Assembly (NCBI GenBank): GCA_002469845.1
Contig: DKNZ01000011.1
Span: forward strand, 1 to 28,744
Direction of reading: 5' to 3'
Length of the DNA stretch: 28,744 nt
Source: Cellvibrionales bacterium UBA7375
Lineage (GTDB): Bacteria; Pseudomonadota; Gammaproteobacteria; Pseudomonadales; Porticoccaceae
Shown in pieces: positions 17,428-25,552 of this stretch (positions within the stretch are counted from its first letter, which is position 1; the number at the start of each line of letters is the position of its first letter). Below the pieces are notes generated by a model, which worked only from the letters and a program-made list of their open reading frames with translations, did no database searches and was not told where the DNA came from. The translations under genes and the position numbers were made by a program.

Positions 17428-17969
17428 GGATAAAGTAACTGCTTATATCTTTGCCAATCAAAGGCTTGTCCCGGATCAGTTTTACGCTCTGGCGCAATAT
17501 CGCTGTGCCCAACTACTCTATTGCTAGTAATCGTTGGATATTGGGCCATAATTTGCTGACTTACTTGTGCAAGTACTGAATATTGAATGTCGGTATAGGC
17601 AATATCGTCAGTACCCTCTAACTCGATACCAATTGAAAAATCATTGCACCGTTGGCGCCTTTCAAACTCGGATACACCTGCATGCCACGCACGCTGATCA
17701 AAGGGGACAAACTGAGTGATATTACCCTGACGATCAATTAACAAATGGGAGGAAACTTGTAACTTATATATATCCCTAAAATAGGGATGATCATCAGGGT
17801 TTAGATTATTTGAGAATAATTGCTCGATATAGGGGCCACCGAACTGCGCTGGTGGCAAGCTGATATTATGGATAACCAAAAGACTAATATCATTAGCATC
17901 AGGTCTTGGATCTGCATTAGGCGATTCAAGTTTTTTTGCTCTGTTCAGCCAACCCTTTGTTATGCCCAT
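17424..17969 (-). CDS. ampD: 1,6-anhydro-N-acetylmuramyl-L-alanine amidase AmpD
   Basis: A cytoplasmic zinc amidase that removes the peptide from anhydro-muropeptides brought in by AmpG. The 181 residues align along their length with E. coli AmpD. Zinc ligands are H34 (in VIHNISLPP), H155 (GHSDIAP) and D165 (KTDPG), with catalytic E116 (IGIELEGTD) and K163. There is no signal peptide, as expected for cytoplasmic AmpD and unlike AmiD. It is divergent from nadC (149-bp gap) as in many gammaproteobacteria. The stop overlaps that of ampG in a TTAA sequence. Confidence 0.97.
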   Translation of the reverse strand: MGITKGWLNRAKKLESPNADPRPDANDISLLVIHNISLPPAQFGGPYIEQLFSNNLNPDDHPYFRDIYKLQVSSHLLIDRQGNITQFVPFDQRAWHAGVSEFERRQRCNDFSIGIELEGTDDIAYTDIQYSVLAQVSQQIMAQYPTITSNRVVGHSDIAPERKTDPGQAFDWQRYKQLLYP

Positions 17970-18067
17970 AATTTATACACGAAATTTAGGTTTTAGACCC
18001 AGTCATTAATTGCTCACTATACTAACTATTTAGTCGACCCAATACGAGGTAATTTGTTAGGTCAAAA

Positions 18068-18076
18068 TGCTATACT
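18068..18076 (+). promoter_or_regulatory. Extended -10 promoter candidate for nadC
   Basis: TGC directly followed by TATACT forms an extended -10 element 42 bases before the nadC ATG, in the ampD-nadC divergent gap. No good -35 is found at standard spacing, which extended -10 promoters tolerate. Confidence 0.4.
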
Positions 18077-18118
18077 TGCACACCTAAATATATTTATTAA
18101 CAAGGTAATGTTGTTTCG

Positions 18119-18964
18119 ATGCGCTCTCTACCAAAATTTATCGCTGAAGATATTCCAAAATGTGTCGCCCGCGCACTGACTGAGGATATTGGCTCTGGCG
18201 ACATTAGCGCACAGTTAATTGATGCCAATCAATTGGCTACTGGCAGGGTTATTTCCAGAGAAAAAGCTGTAATTTGTGGGCGTCCATGGGTTGATGAGGT
18301 ATTTTTTCAATTAGATCCAGCCATTGTTATCGATTGGCATATCTCAGAAGGTGACTGGGTGAAGGAAAATCAAACTTTGTTTTCAATTTCTGGCAATGCA
18401 CGGGTTTTACTAAGTGGTGAACGCTGCGCTCTTAATTTTTTACAAACCCTTTCTGGTACCGCAACCACCGCAAGGCAGTATGCCAACTTAACAACACAAT
18501 CAAAGATTAGAATACTGGATACCAGAAAGACTATTCCCGGTCTGCGTTTGGCACAAAAATATGCCGTAGATATTGGCGGCTGTAGTAATCATCGTATTGG
18601 TCTCTATGATGCTTTTTTAATTAAGGAAAATCATATTATCGCCTGCGGTGGCATTGCTAACGCTGTGAATAAAGCTAAACAGATGTCACCTGACAAAGAA
18701 ATCGAGGTAGAGGTTGAATGTCTCGATGAATTAAAGCAGGCAGTATCCGCAGGTGCTGATCGTGTAATGCTAGATAACTTCACCCGTGAACAAATAATGC
18801 AAATTAAAGCTATTGATCTGGGTAATACCAAAATAGAAGTATCTGGTAATGTGACTGAGCACAGCTTATCTCAGTACCTTGATACGCCAATCGATTATAT
18901 TTCTTCGGGTAGCCTTACAAAAAATATACAGGCTATTGATCTATCGATGCGACTTTCGCTCTAA
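18119..18964 (+). CDS. nadC: Nicotinate-nucleotide pyrophosphorylase (quinolinate phosphoribosyltransferase)
   Basis: Converts quinolinate and PRPP to nicotinate mononucleotide, CO2 and pyrophosphate in de novo NAD synthesis. The 281 residues carry the family motifs ERCALNFLQTLSGTAT (101-116), DTRKTIPGLR (134-143), NHRIGLYDAFLIKENHI (157-173), VEVEC, LDNF and EVSGN with SSGSLT, which build the alpha/beta barrel active site. The AAGG ribosome site is rather far (about 13 bases) from the ATG; no nearer in-frame start exists. Divergent from ampD. Downstream the pilus genes expected in relatives are missing. Confidence 0.97.
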   Translation: MRSLPKFIAEDIPKCVARALTEDIGSGDISAQLIDANQLATGRVISREKAVICGRPWVDEVFFQLDPAIVIDWHISEGDWVKENQTLFSISGNARVLLSGERCALNFLQTLSGTATTARQYANLTTQSKIRILDTRKTIPGLRLAQKYAVDIGGCSNHRIGLYDAFLIKENHIIACGGIANAVNKAKQMSPDKEIEVEVECLDELKQAVSAGADRVMLDNFTREQIMQIKAIDLGNTKIEVSGNVTEHSLSQYLDTPIDYISSGSLTKNIQAIDLSMRLSL

Positions 18965-19076
18965 CCAAAACTAAACAGTAGCTTTCTAACAAAGTTCTGG
19001 CTTAGAACATACTCCATCATTCCATTCGACCCTGCCCCCATTTTTTAGGGTAGCGGTTAGGGTATAGTTTTGTTGA
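18965..19076. other. Gap of unknown content between nadC and the pilC remnant
   Basis: About 110 bp holding no recognisable gene, lying where pilA and pilB occur in relatives. Translation in both directions yields only short frames; one minus-strand frame of 27 codons starts at an ATG near 19043, but nothing supports it. Two TAGGGT copies lie around 19046-19063. It may be junction sequence left by a deletion. Confidence 0.4.
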
Positions 19077-19244
19077 GCATTATCTGAAAAAGCAGGCCAG
19101 ATTTATGATCGAGATATTGAGCTTGTATTAGATACTATAATTCCACTGATCGAGCCTGTTATGATGATTACCTTAGGATTACTTATTGGTGGCTTGTTAA
19201 TTGCTATGTATTTACCCATTTTTCAACTGGTGCATATATACTAA
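19077..19244 (+). pseudogene. pilC: Remnant of pilC, C-terminal end of the type IV pilus platform protein
   Basis: The frame is open from 19077 (a TGA is just upstream) and reads ALSEKAGQIYDRDIELVLD, then IIPLIEPVMMITLGLLIGG and LLIAMYLPIFQL before a TAA. This is the typical last segment of PilC/GspF inner-membrane proteins: a helix, the (L/I)EP motif, a transmembrane helix with GLLIGG, and the AMYLPIF end. Only about 55 of roughly 400 residues remain, with no start codon or ribosome site. It lies directly upstream of pilD, its usual partner, so it is the stump of a lost pilB-pilC locus. The preserved part shows no frameshift, which suggests recent loss. Confidence 0.85.
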
Positions 19245-19296
19245 TATGGTGCGCAGCTTATCATTTTGAATAAATAGACGACAAAACGGATAACTG

Positions 19297-20154
19297 ATGA
19301 TTTTTGACTTACATTTTTCGCCCACACTTTTGGCCATGATAGGTTTGTTATTTGGTGCCATTATTGGCAGTTTCCTCAATGTGGTGATTTATCGTGTTCC
19401 GCGAATACTTCTTGCGGAATGGACCCATGAGGCAAAACAATTCTTGGATATAGTGTCAGATGATAAACCCTCTCTATCACTATCGACACCCAGATCACAA
19501 TGCCCTGATTGTGGTACTCAATTAAAAGCGATCCATAATATTCCTATTTTGAGTTACTGTTTTTTGCGGGGTCGCTGTAGTAATTGCAACAGCCTAATTT
19601 CAGTTCAGTACCCCATAATTGAACTTCTTACAGCATTTTTGACTGCCTATATATTGGTTGCCCATGGCCTTTCTGAAAAGGCTTTGTTTAGCCTTATTTT
19701 TACCTATAGTTTGATCGCTCTGGCGTTTATTGATATACACGAACAAATTCTGCCGGATCAGATTACCTTACCCCTTGTTTGGCTAGGTTTGATTGCGAGC
19801 TTATTTGGCCACTGGACTAACCCTACTTCGGCAATTATTGGCGCTAGCTTAGGTTATTTGTTGCTCTGGTCTGTGATGCACCTTTTTAAATGGATTACGG
19901 GCAAAGAGGGTATGGGCTATGGCGACTTTAAACTCAACGCCGCTATTGGAGCTTGGCTTGGCTGGCACATGGTTCCAACAGTTATCCTGGTCTCTTCATT
20001 CTTAGGAGCGATTATAGGCCTCTGTGCAATTATATTTTTAGGTCATGATCGTCGCAGCCCCTTTGCTTTTGGCCCCTACCTCTGTCTGGCTGGTTGGCTT
20101 GCTATAGAGTGGGGTGATCAACTTAACTATCTGTTTAGCTATCTGTCACTCTAA
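19297..20154 (+). CDS. pilD: Type IV prepilin peptidase / N-methyltransferase PilD
   Basis: A polytopic inner-membrane aspartic protease that cleaves the short leader of type IV prepilins and type II secretion pseudopilins, then methylates the new N-terminus. In 285 residues: GAIIGSFLNVVIYRVPR near the start; a cytoplasmic zinc-binding loop with C69, C72, C94 and C97; catalytic D146 (in FIDIHEQILPD) and D210 (in GMGYGDFK), 64 residues apart as in PilD of Pseudomonas; and about eight hydrophobic segments. The gene looks intact although pilA, pilB and most of pilC are gone, so it may serve a type II secretion system or pilins encoded elsewhere. coaE follows after 21 bp. Confidence 0.96.
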   Translation: MIFDLHFSPTLLAMIGLLFGAIIGSFLNVVIYRVPRILLAEWTHEAKQFLDIVSDDKPSLSLSTPRSQCPDCGTQLKAIHNIPILSYCFLRGRCSNCNSLISVQYPIIELLTAFLTAYILVAHGLSEKALFSLIFTYSLIALAFIDIHEQILPDQITLPLVWLGLIASLFGHWTNPTSAIIGASLGYLLLWSVMHLFKWITGKEGMGYGDFKLNAAIGAWLGWHMVPTVILVSSFLGAIIGLCAIIFLGHDRRSPFAFGPYLCLAGWLAIEWGDQLNYLFSYLSL

Positions 20155-20175
20155 CCGCAGTGGATTATTCATAAT

Positions 20176-20787
20176 ATGAGTAAAAAATATATCGTGGGTC
20201 TAACTGGCGGTATTGGCAGTGGTAAAAGTACAGTTGCCGATGCTTTTAAACGACTAGGTGTAAGGGTTATTGATGCCGATCAAGCCTCTAGGGCGGTGGT
20301 AGAACCTGAATCTGAAGCATTAAAGGAAATTACTAATCACTTTGATGATCAAACACTTTTAGTTGATGGAATGCTTAATCGTGCAACCCTTAGAGAACTT
20401 ATCTTTAATAATCCTGAACAAAAAGCTTGGCTTGAAAATTTACTTCATCCGCTAATTAGTGATTGGATTTTAGTGCAAATTGAACAGCCTAGCTCAAGCC
20501 CTTATATTATTTTAGAGTCGCCACTGCTTTTTGAAACCAACCAATACAAGTTAATTAATTGCTCCCTACTGGTGGATTTACCCGTTGAGCAACAAATACT
20601 TAGAGCAAGTAAGCGCGATGGTGCAAGTAGCGAACAGATTCAAGCTATTATTAACACGCAAATGAGTCGCCAACAAAAAATGGAATTGGCTGAGTATATT
20701 TTTGATAATTCTCTTGGGATTGAAAGCATTGATAAAAGAGTGTTGGACCTGCATCATCAATTTGAAAACTTAGCTAAATCACAATAA
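20176..20787 (+). CDS. coaE: Dephospho-CoA kinase
   Basis: Phosphorylates the 3'-hydroxyl of dephospho-CoA with ATP, the last step of coenzyme A synthesis. It is a 203-residue P-loop kinase with GGIGSGKS (11-18) and the DADQASRAVVEP substrate-binding region. LLHPLISDWI and ILESPLLFE are the CoA-domain and lid landmarks, and RQQKMELAEYIFDNS ends the core. It sits between pilD and yacG, the order seen in Pseudomonas and similar to E. coli. Confidence 0.97.
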   Translation: MSKKYIVGLTGGIGSGKSTVADAFKRLGVRVIDADQASRAVVEPESEALKEITNHFDDQTLLVDGMLNRATLRELIFNNPEQKAWLENLLHPLISDWILVQIEQPSSSPYIILESPLLFETNQYKLINCSLLVDLPVEQQILRASKRDGASSEQIQAIINTQMSRQQKMELAEYIFDNSLGIESIDKRVLDLHHQFENLAKSQ

Positions 20788-20805
20788 ATATCTTAGGATT
20801 TTGTA

Positions 20806-20994
20806 ATGAACAAACCAGCCATTGTGAACTGTCCAACCTGTGATACTAAATTTGAGTGGACAGAGGCATTTCCCTTTAGGCCATTTTGCACGGATAGATG
20901 CAAACAAATTGATTTTGGGGATTGGGCTACAGAACGTTTTAGTATTGCTGGCGAGCCCTGTTTAGATCCTTCAAAACTTGGGGAAGAAGAATAA
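20806..20994 (+). CDS. yacG: DNA gyrase inhibitor YacG (small zinc protein)
   Basis: A 62-residue protein with a four-cysteine zinc site (C9, C12, C28, C32) in the pattern CPTC-x15-CTDRC, and the FRPFC..RC..IDFGDWA core of YacG. In E. coli YacG binds the GyrB C-terminal region and blocks DNA binding. The acidic C-terminal tail (GEEE) is usual. An AGGA ribosome site lies 8 bases before the ATG, 18 bp after coaE. It converges on mutT with 2 bp between stops. Confidence 0.96.
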   Translation: MNKPAIVNCPTCDTKFEWTEAFPFRPFCTDRCKQIDFGDWATERFSIAGEPCLDPSKLGEEE

Positions 20995-20996
20995 GC

Positions 20997-21410
20997 TTAC
21001 AAGGATTTTAATTTTGCTAGTATGGCTTGGTTAGCTTCTGGGAATTGATACTCACTCTGTGGACTAACAAGCTGTTGTAACCTAACCCACCGGCACTCTT
21101 GGCCCTCAACCCCTCGCGCGTCCCCAGAAAAATCAGTCACTGTCCAAATATCTAAAAAGACCTGTTTATCTGGGTAATTATGCTCAACCTGCATCATTGG
21201 TTGGGATTGAGTCACCGTAATACCCAATTCTTCAAATAATTCGCGTTTTAGGGCCTGATCAACTGTCTCATTCTCACTTACCTTTCCGCCGGGGAATTCC
21301 CACAGCCCTCCCTGATGCAGATGCTGTGGTCTTTTGGCGATAAGAATTTGATCCGCCTGCTGGTTATTATAGATAACACCAACTGCAACATGGATCGGAA
21401 CATTTGACAT
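20997..21410 (-). CDS. mutT: 8-oxo-dGTP diphosphatase MutT (Nudix)
   Basis: Hydrolyses 8-oxo-dGTP to the monophosphate, preventing A:T to C:G mutations. The complete Nudix box is at 42-64: G42, E48, then REL-FEELGI (R56, E57, E60, E61, G63). Also present are the MutT N-terminus (HVAVGVIYN, then ILIAKRP) and HQGGLWEFPGGK. It has 137 residues, a little longer than E. coli MutT. It lies 13 bp after argJ, so probably the end of the secA-argJ-mutT run, an arrangement seen in Pseudomonas. Confidence 0.95.
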   Translation of the reverse strand: MSNVPIHVAVGVIYNNQQADQILIAKRPQHLHQGGLWEFPGGKVSENETVDQALKRELFEELGITVTQSQPMMQVEHNYPDKQVFLDIWTVTDFSGDARGVEGQECRWVRLQQLVSPQSEYQFPEANQAILAKLKSL

Positions 21411-21423
21411 AAATTAGTCGTTT

Positions 21424-22632
21424 TTAGGTTCTGTATTCGGCATTGATGCGAACATACTCATAACTGAGATCGGTAGTCCATAACGTCTCATTAACTTGTC
21501 CACGATTTAGCTGAATAGTGATCACAATATCTTCGGCTTGCATGATTTGCTGACCCTGCTCTTCGGTATAAGATGCTGCTCTAGCACCATTTTCTGCAAT
21601 CAATACTGAATTCAGACTTATTTGTATTTTTGATACATCTAAATCAGCCACGTCTGCTCGACCCACTGCGGCTAAAATTCTACCCCAGTTAGGATCAGAG
21701 GCGGTCAATGCTGTTTTTACCAGTGGCGATTCGGCTACGGCATAGGCAACCGATAATGCCTCTTGAGCATTATTCGCACCCTCAGCGTTCACTGTTATAA
21801 ATTTACTGGCACCCTCACCATCACGAATTATGGATTGAGCTAGCTGAACGCAAATGTCGGTGAGCTGAGCTAGAAACAGCTCAAAATTGGATTCATCTAT
21901 TTCAACACCACTGGTGCCAGTAGCAACGAGTAACACTGCATCATTGGTTGATGTATCGCCATCCACTGTGATTCGATTAAAGGATTTGCCATTGGCTTTT
22001 CTTAGGGCGGCATGCAATAGCTCGTCATCAATAGAGGCATCAGTGGCGATATAACCTAACATGGTTGCCATATTGGGTTTGATCATTCCCGACCCTTTAC
22101 AGATTCCAGTTACAGTGACCGTTGACCCATTGATATCCCATTGAACTGAAGCACCTTTAGGGCGGGTATCCGTCGTTAAAATACCCTCTGCTGCATCTTT
22201 CCAGCCATTGTCTGAAAGCTGTTGTAGTGCCTTAGGTACAGCATCACAGATAGTCTTAGTCGGCAGTGGTTCACCAATAACACCCGTAGAAAAAGGAAGA
22301 ACCTGATTAGGGTTTACCCCTGTAGCACCAGCAACTGCCTGACAGCAACTTAGGCTGTCAGCAATACCCTGATCTCCAGTGCCAGCATTGGCATTGCCGG
22401 TATTGATTAATAGATAACTAGGTTGCGCTTGCTGTAAATGTTGCTTGGCAATAATAACCGGTGCTGCACAGAACTTATTTTGGGTAAATACAGCCGCAGC
22501 AGTGCTGCCGCCTGCTATTTCCATAAGAACGAGGTCTTTGCGATCGGTAACTTTTATTCCGGCACAGGCGGTTGCTAGTCGAAACCCTTCAACTGGATGC
22601 ATGTTTGGAAATTTTTCGCTACCTGTCGCCAT
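21424..22632 (-). CDS. argJ: Bifunctional glutamate N-acetyltransferase / ornithine acetyltransferase ArgJ
   Basis: Transfers acetyl groups from N-acetylornithine to glutamate in the cyclic arginine pathway, and may also make N-acetylglutamate from acetyl-CoA. The 402-residue precursor self-cleaves before a Thr nucleophile: the site is KPNMATMLGY (185-194) with T190. Other signs are HPVEGFRLATACAGIK, NTGNANAGTGDQG (77-89), TTDTRPK (153-159), DGDTSTNDA and the SDPNWGRILAAVGRA segment. Whether the acetyl-CoA activity is retained cannot be told by eye. It lies between secA and mutT on the same strand. Confidence 0.96.
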   Translation of the reverse strand: MATGSEKFPNMHPVEGFRLATACAGIKVTDRKDLVLMEIAGGSTAAAVFTQNKFCAAPVIIAKQHLQQAQPSYLLINTGNANAGTGDQGIADSLSCCQAVAGATGVNPNQVLPFSTGVIGEPLPTKTICDAVPKALQQLSDNGWKDAAEGILTTDTRPKGASVQWDINGSTVTVTGICKGSGMIKPNMATMLGYIATDASIDDELLHAALRKANGKSFNRITVDGDTSTNDAVLLVATGTSGVEIDESNFELFLAQLTDICVQLAQSIIRDGEGASKFITVNAEGANNAQEALSVAYAVAESPLVKTALTASDPNWGRILAAVGRADVADLDVSKIQISLNSVLIAENGARAASYTEEQGQQIMQAEDIVITIQLNRGQVNETLWTTDLSYEYVRINAEYRT

Positions 22633-22685
22633 CGTTAATTTTCTCTTTTAAATCTTACTGGAATCATACTATCAAAATAGTGTAA

Positions 22686-25472
22686 TCAAATTTTACCGCA
22701 ACATTGTTTATATTTTTTCCCCGATCCACAGGGGCAAGGGCTATTGCGTCCTACCTTGGGTGTCGATCTTATCACGGGTTTGCTAGGTTCTGTTGAATTC
22801 TGCTGATCTGTTGCACCATCACCCATATCGGCAACCTGTGCATGCTTGTACTGGCGCTGAGTTTCTTGCCGTCTACGCTGATCTTCCAAACGCTCTGCAT
22901 CATCACGGGAGGATACTTCAACATGACTGAGATATTTAATGGTCTCGTGCTTGATATTTTCCAGCAATTGCTCAAAAAGATCATAGGATTCGCGTTTATA
23001 CTCTTGCTTAGGATTTTTTTGCGCATAGGCTCTTAAACCTATACCTTGACGCAATTGATCCATATTGGTCAAATGATCTTTCCACAGTGTGTCAAGTAGC
23101 TGCAACATAATTTGACGTTCGATCTCACGCATTGCACTACCAATATGGGCATATCGCTCTTGGTACGCAGTTTGAACCTCAGCAACCACTTTTTCGCGCA
23201 ACTGATCTTCATTAAATCGCTGATCTTCATCCAGCCATTGTTGTATTGGTAATTTTGCCAAAAACTCCGCGGATAATGCTTTCTCTAAGCCAGGGATATC
23301 CCATTGTTCCTCCAAACTTTCCGGTGGAATAAAGGCACTGATGGTACTGTTGACAACATCATCACGCACGTTGGTAATTATATCGCTGATATCCTCGTCT
23401 GAAAGAAGATCATTGCGCTGTTGATAGACAACTTGTCTCTGATCATTGGCTACATCATCATATTCTAGAAGATGCTTTCGAATATCGAAGTTGCGCCCCT
23501 CAACTTTGCGCTGAGCTTTTACTATGGCGTTGGTTACCATACGATGCTCTATGGATTCACCCTGATCCATACCCATGGCACGCATCATATTTTTCACGCG
23601 ATCTGAGGCAAATAAACGCATTAAGGGGTCTTCTAAGGATAGGTAAAACCTTGACCAACCCGGATCACCCTGACGACCCGATCGACCGCGTAATTGGTTA
23701 TCGATACGCCGTGATTCATGGCGCTCTGTTCCAACAATATGCAGGCCACCTGCCTCAATAACTTTGGCATGTCTTTTTTGCCAATCTTCTTTAGCTGCGG
23801 CTATGGCTTTTTCGCTGACATTGTTCTGCGATAACTCCTTTAGCTCTGCTTCAAGGTTTCCGCCGAGAACAATATCCGTACCACGACCCGCCATATTGGT
23901 GGCGATAGTAACAGCACCGGGTCGCCCCGCATTAACAATAATATTTGCTTCGCGCTCGTGCTGTTTAGCATTGAGGACACTGTGTTCAATTTTTGCTTGT
24001 TTTAATAGGCCGGCAAGTATTTCTGAGGTTTCAACGGATGCCGTACCCACTAATACTGGAGCACCTTTTTCTACTAGCTCTCTAACATCCTCAATCACAG
24101 CTTCAAATTTTTCCTGCTGAGAGATAAATATCAAATCATTATGATCTATTCGCTTTACTTCAACATTGGTGGGTATAACCGTTACTTGCAGGCCATATAT
24201 TTGTTGGAATTCATAGGCTTCAGTATCAGCTGTTCCAGTCATACCCGATAGTTTTTGGTAAAGACGAAAGTAATTCTGGAAAGTTGTCGAGGCGAGAGTT
24301 TGACTTTCTTGCTGAATATTTAATCCTTCTTTAGCCTCGATTGCTTGATGAAGACCTTCTGACAATCTCCTGCCATGCATGGTTCGCCCTGTATGTTCAT
24401 CAATCAATACAGCCTCACCATTTTGCACTATATATTCAACATCATTTTGGAATAGATGCTGCGCTCTCAAGGCTGAATGAACATGATGTAATAACCCTAG
24501 ATTGGTTGCTTGATAAAGATTTTCATCCTCGGCCAGCAAGCCTGCTTTAATTAGGGTTTTTTCAATCTTTTGATGGCCACCTTCGGTCAGCTCAACACCA
24601 CGATTTTTCTCATCTAAGATAAAATCACCCTTATGTTCAGGTTCTTGCTGATCATCTTCGATCTGCTGTTGCGGCTCAAGTTTTAGCACTAGCTTGTTAA
24701 TAGCCTTGTAGAGCTCTGAGCTATCCTGTGCCGCGCCTGAAATTATTAGGGGCGTTCTGGCTTCATCGATTAAAATTGAATCGACTTCATCAATAATTGC
24801 AAAGGCTAGGTCGCGCTGGGATTTATCTGCCATGGATAAAACCATATTGTCGCGCAAATAGTCAAAACCAAACTCATTATTGGTGCCATAAATAATATCG
24901 GCAGCGTAGGCATCTTTTCTGCTACAAGGACTAGCTTGATTACCTTGATCATCGCTCTTAATAGCGAAAGAGCTAGGCATATCAGGCCCTTGAAAAGACT
25001 GAATAATTCCAACAGACATTCCCAGTGCTTTGTAGAGCGGTGCCATCCATTCAGCATCTCGCTTTGCTAGATAATCATTGACGGTAATAACGTGAACGCT
25101 GCCACCACTGAGGGCATTTAAATAGGCGGCCAAAGTTGCCACAAGGGTTTTACCCTCACCGGTGCGCATTTCGGTAATTTTACCTTGATGAAGGACTATT
25201 CCACCGATCATTTGCACATCAAAGTGGCGCATCTCTAGGACACGCTTTGCTGTTTCTCTGACGGTTGCAAAGGCCTCGGGAAGAATATCATCTAGGCTTT
25301 CACCTAAATTGATACGCTGTTTGAATTCGGTGGTTTTACTTTTTAACTGCTCCGAGGTTAGATCCTTTAATTCAGGCTCTATTTGATTAATTCGATCGAC
25401 CGTTTTTTGCATCTTTCGAAGTTCACGATCATTACTACTTCCGAAGATGCTTTTAGCTAACTTACTTAACAT
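22686..25472 (-). CDS. secA: Protein translocase ATPase SecA
   Basis: The motor that drives unfolded preproteins through SecYEG. In 928 residues: Walker A MRTGEGKT (102-109, K108), the DEVD Walker B (228-231) followed by SILIDEARTPLI, the preprotein-binding domain, NBD2 with TNMAGRGTDI, the helical scaffold/wing domains, and a C-terminal SEC-C zinc motif (SPCPCGSGKKYKQCC) that binds SecB and phospholipid. The ATG at 25472 (MLSKLAKSIFGS) follows AGGTG at about 9 bases; a 12-codon longer frame is not conserved. Compared with E. coli and Pseudomonas, residues about 160-184 (QGPDMPSSFA...ASPCSRK) form a longer loop. No secM lies upstream. Confidence 0.98.
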   Translation of the reverse strand: MLSKLAKSIFGSSNDRELRKMQKTVDRINQIEPELKDLTSEQLKSKTTEFKQRINLGESLDDILPEAFATVRETAKRVLEMRHFDVQMIGGIVLHQGKITEMRTGEGKTLVATLAAYLNALSGGSVHVITVNDYLAKRDAEWMAPLYKALGMSVGIIQSFQGPDMPSSFAIKSDDQGNQASPCSRKDAYAADIIYGTNNEFGFDYLRDNMVLSMADKSQRDLAFAIIDEVDSILIDEARTPLIISGAAQDSSELYKAINKLVLKLEPQQQIEDDQQEPEHKGDFILDEKNRGVELTEGGHQKIEKTLIKAGLLAEDENLYQATNLGLLHHVHSALRAQHLFQNDVEYIVQNGEAVLIDEHTGRTMHGRRLSEGLHQAIEAKEGLNIQQESQTLASTTFQNYFRLYQKLSGMTGTADTEAYEFQQIYGLQVTVIPTNVEVKRIDHNDLIFISQQEKFEAVIEDVRELVEKGAPVLVGTASVETSEILAGLLKQAKIEHSVLNAKQHEREANIIVNAGRPGAVTIATNMAGRGTDIVLGGNLEAELKELSQNNVSEKAIAAAKEDWQKRHAKVIEAGGLHIVGTERHESRRIDNQLRGRSGRQGDPGWSRFYLSLEDPLMRLFASDRVKNMMRAMGMDQGESIEHRMVTNAIVKAQRKVEGRNFDIRKHLLEYDDVANDQRQVVYQQRNDLLSDEDISDIITNVRDDVVNSTISAFIPPESLEEQWDIPGLEKALSAEFLAKLPIQQWLDEDQRFNEDQLREKVVAEVQTAYQERYAHIGSAMREIERQIMLQLLDTLWKDHLTNMDQLRQGIGLRAYAQKNPKQEYKRESYDLFEQLLENIKHETIKYLSHVEVSSRDDAERLEDQRRRQETQRQYKHAQVADMGDGATDQQNSTEPSKPVIRSTPKVGRNSPCPCGSGKKYKQCCGKI

Positions 25473-25552
25473 TAATTTTTCACCTAAACATACCAAAACC
25501 TGTAGCACACAGTTATTTGCACACTACGCTATATTATCTATAGTTTAGGAGA

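Noticed and set aside
22668..22681. Small inverted repeat between argJ and secA as a terminator
   Set aside because: Only a 5-bp AT-rich stem without a U run; too weak to call.
23764..24120. 118-codon plus-strand frame inside secA
   Set aside because: Composition is Ser/Ala/Phe-rich shadow sequence opposite conserved SecA motifs, with no credible ribosome site.
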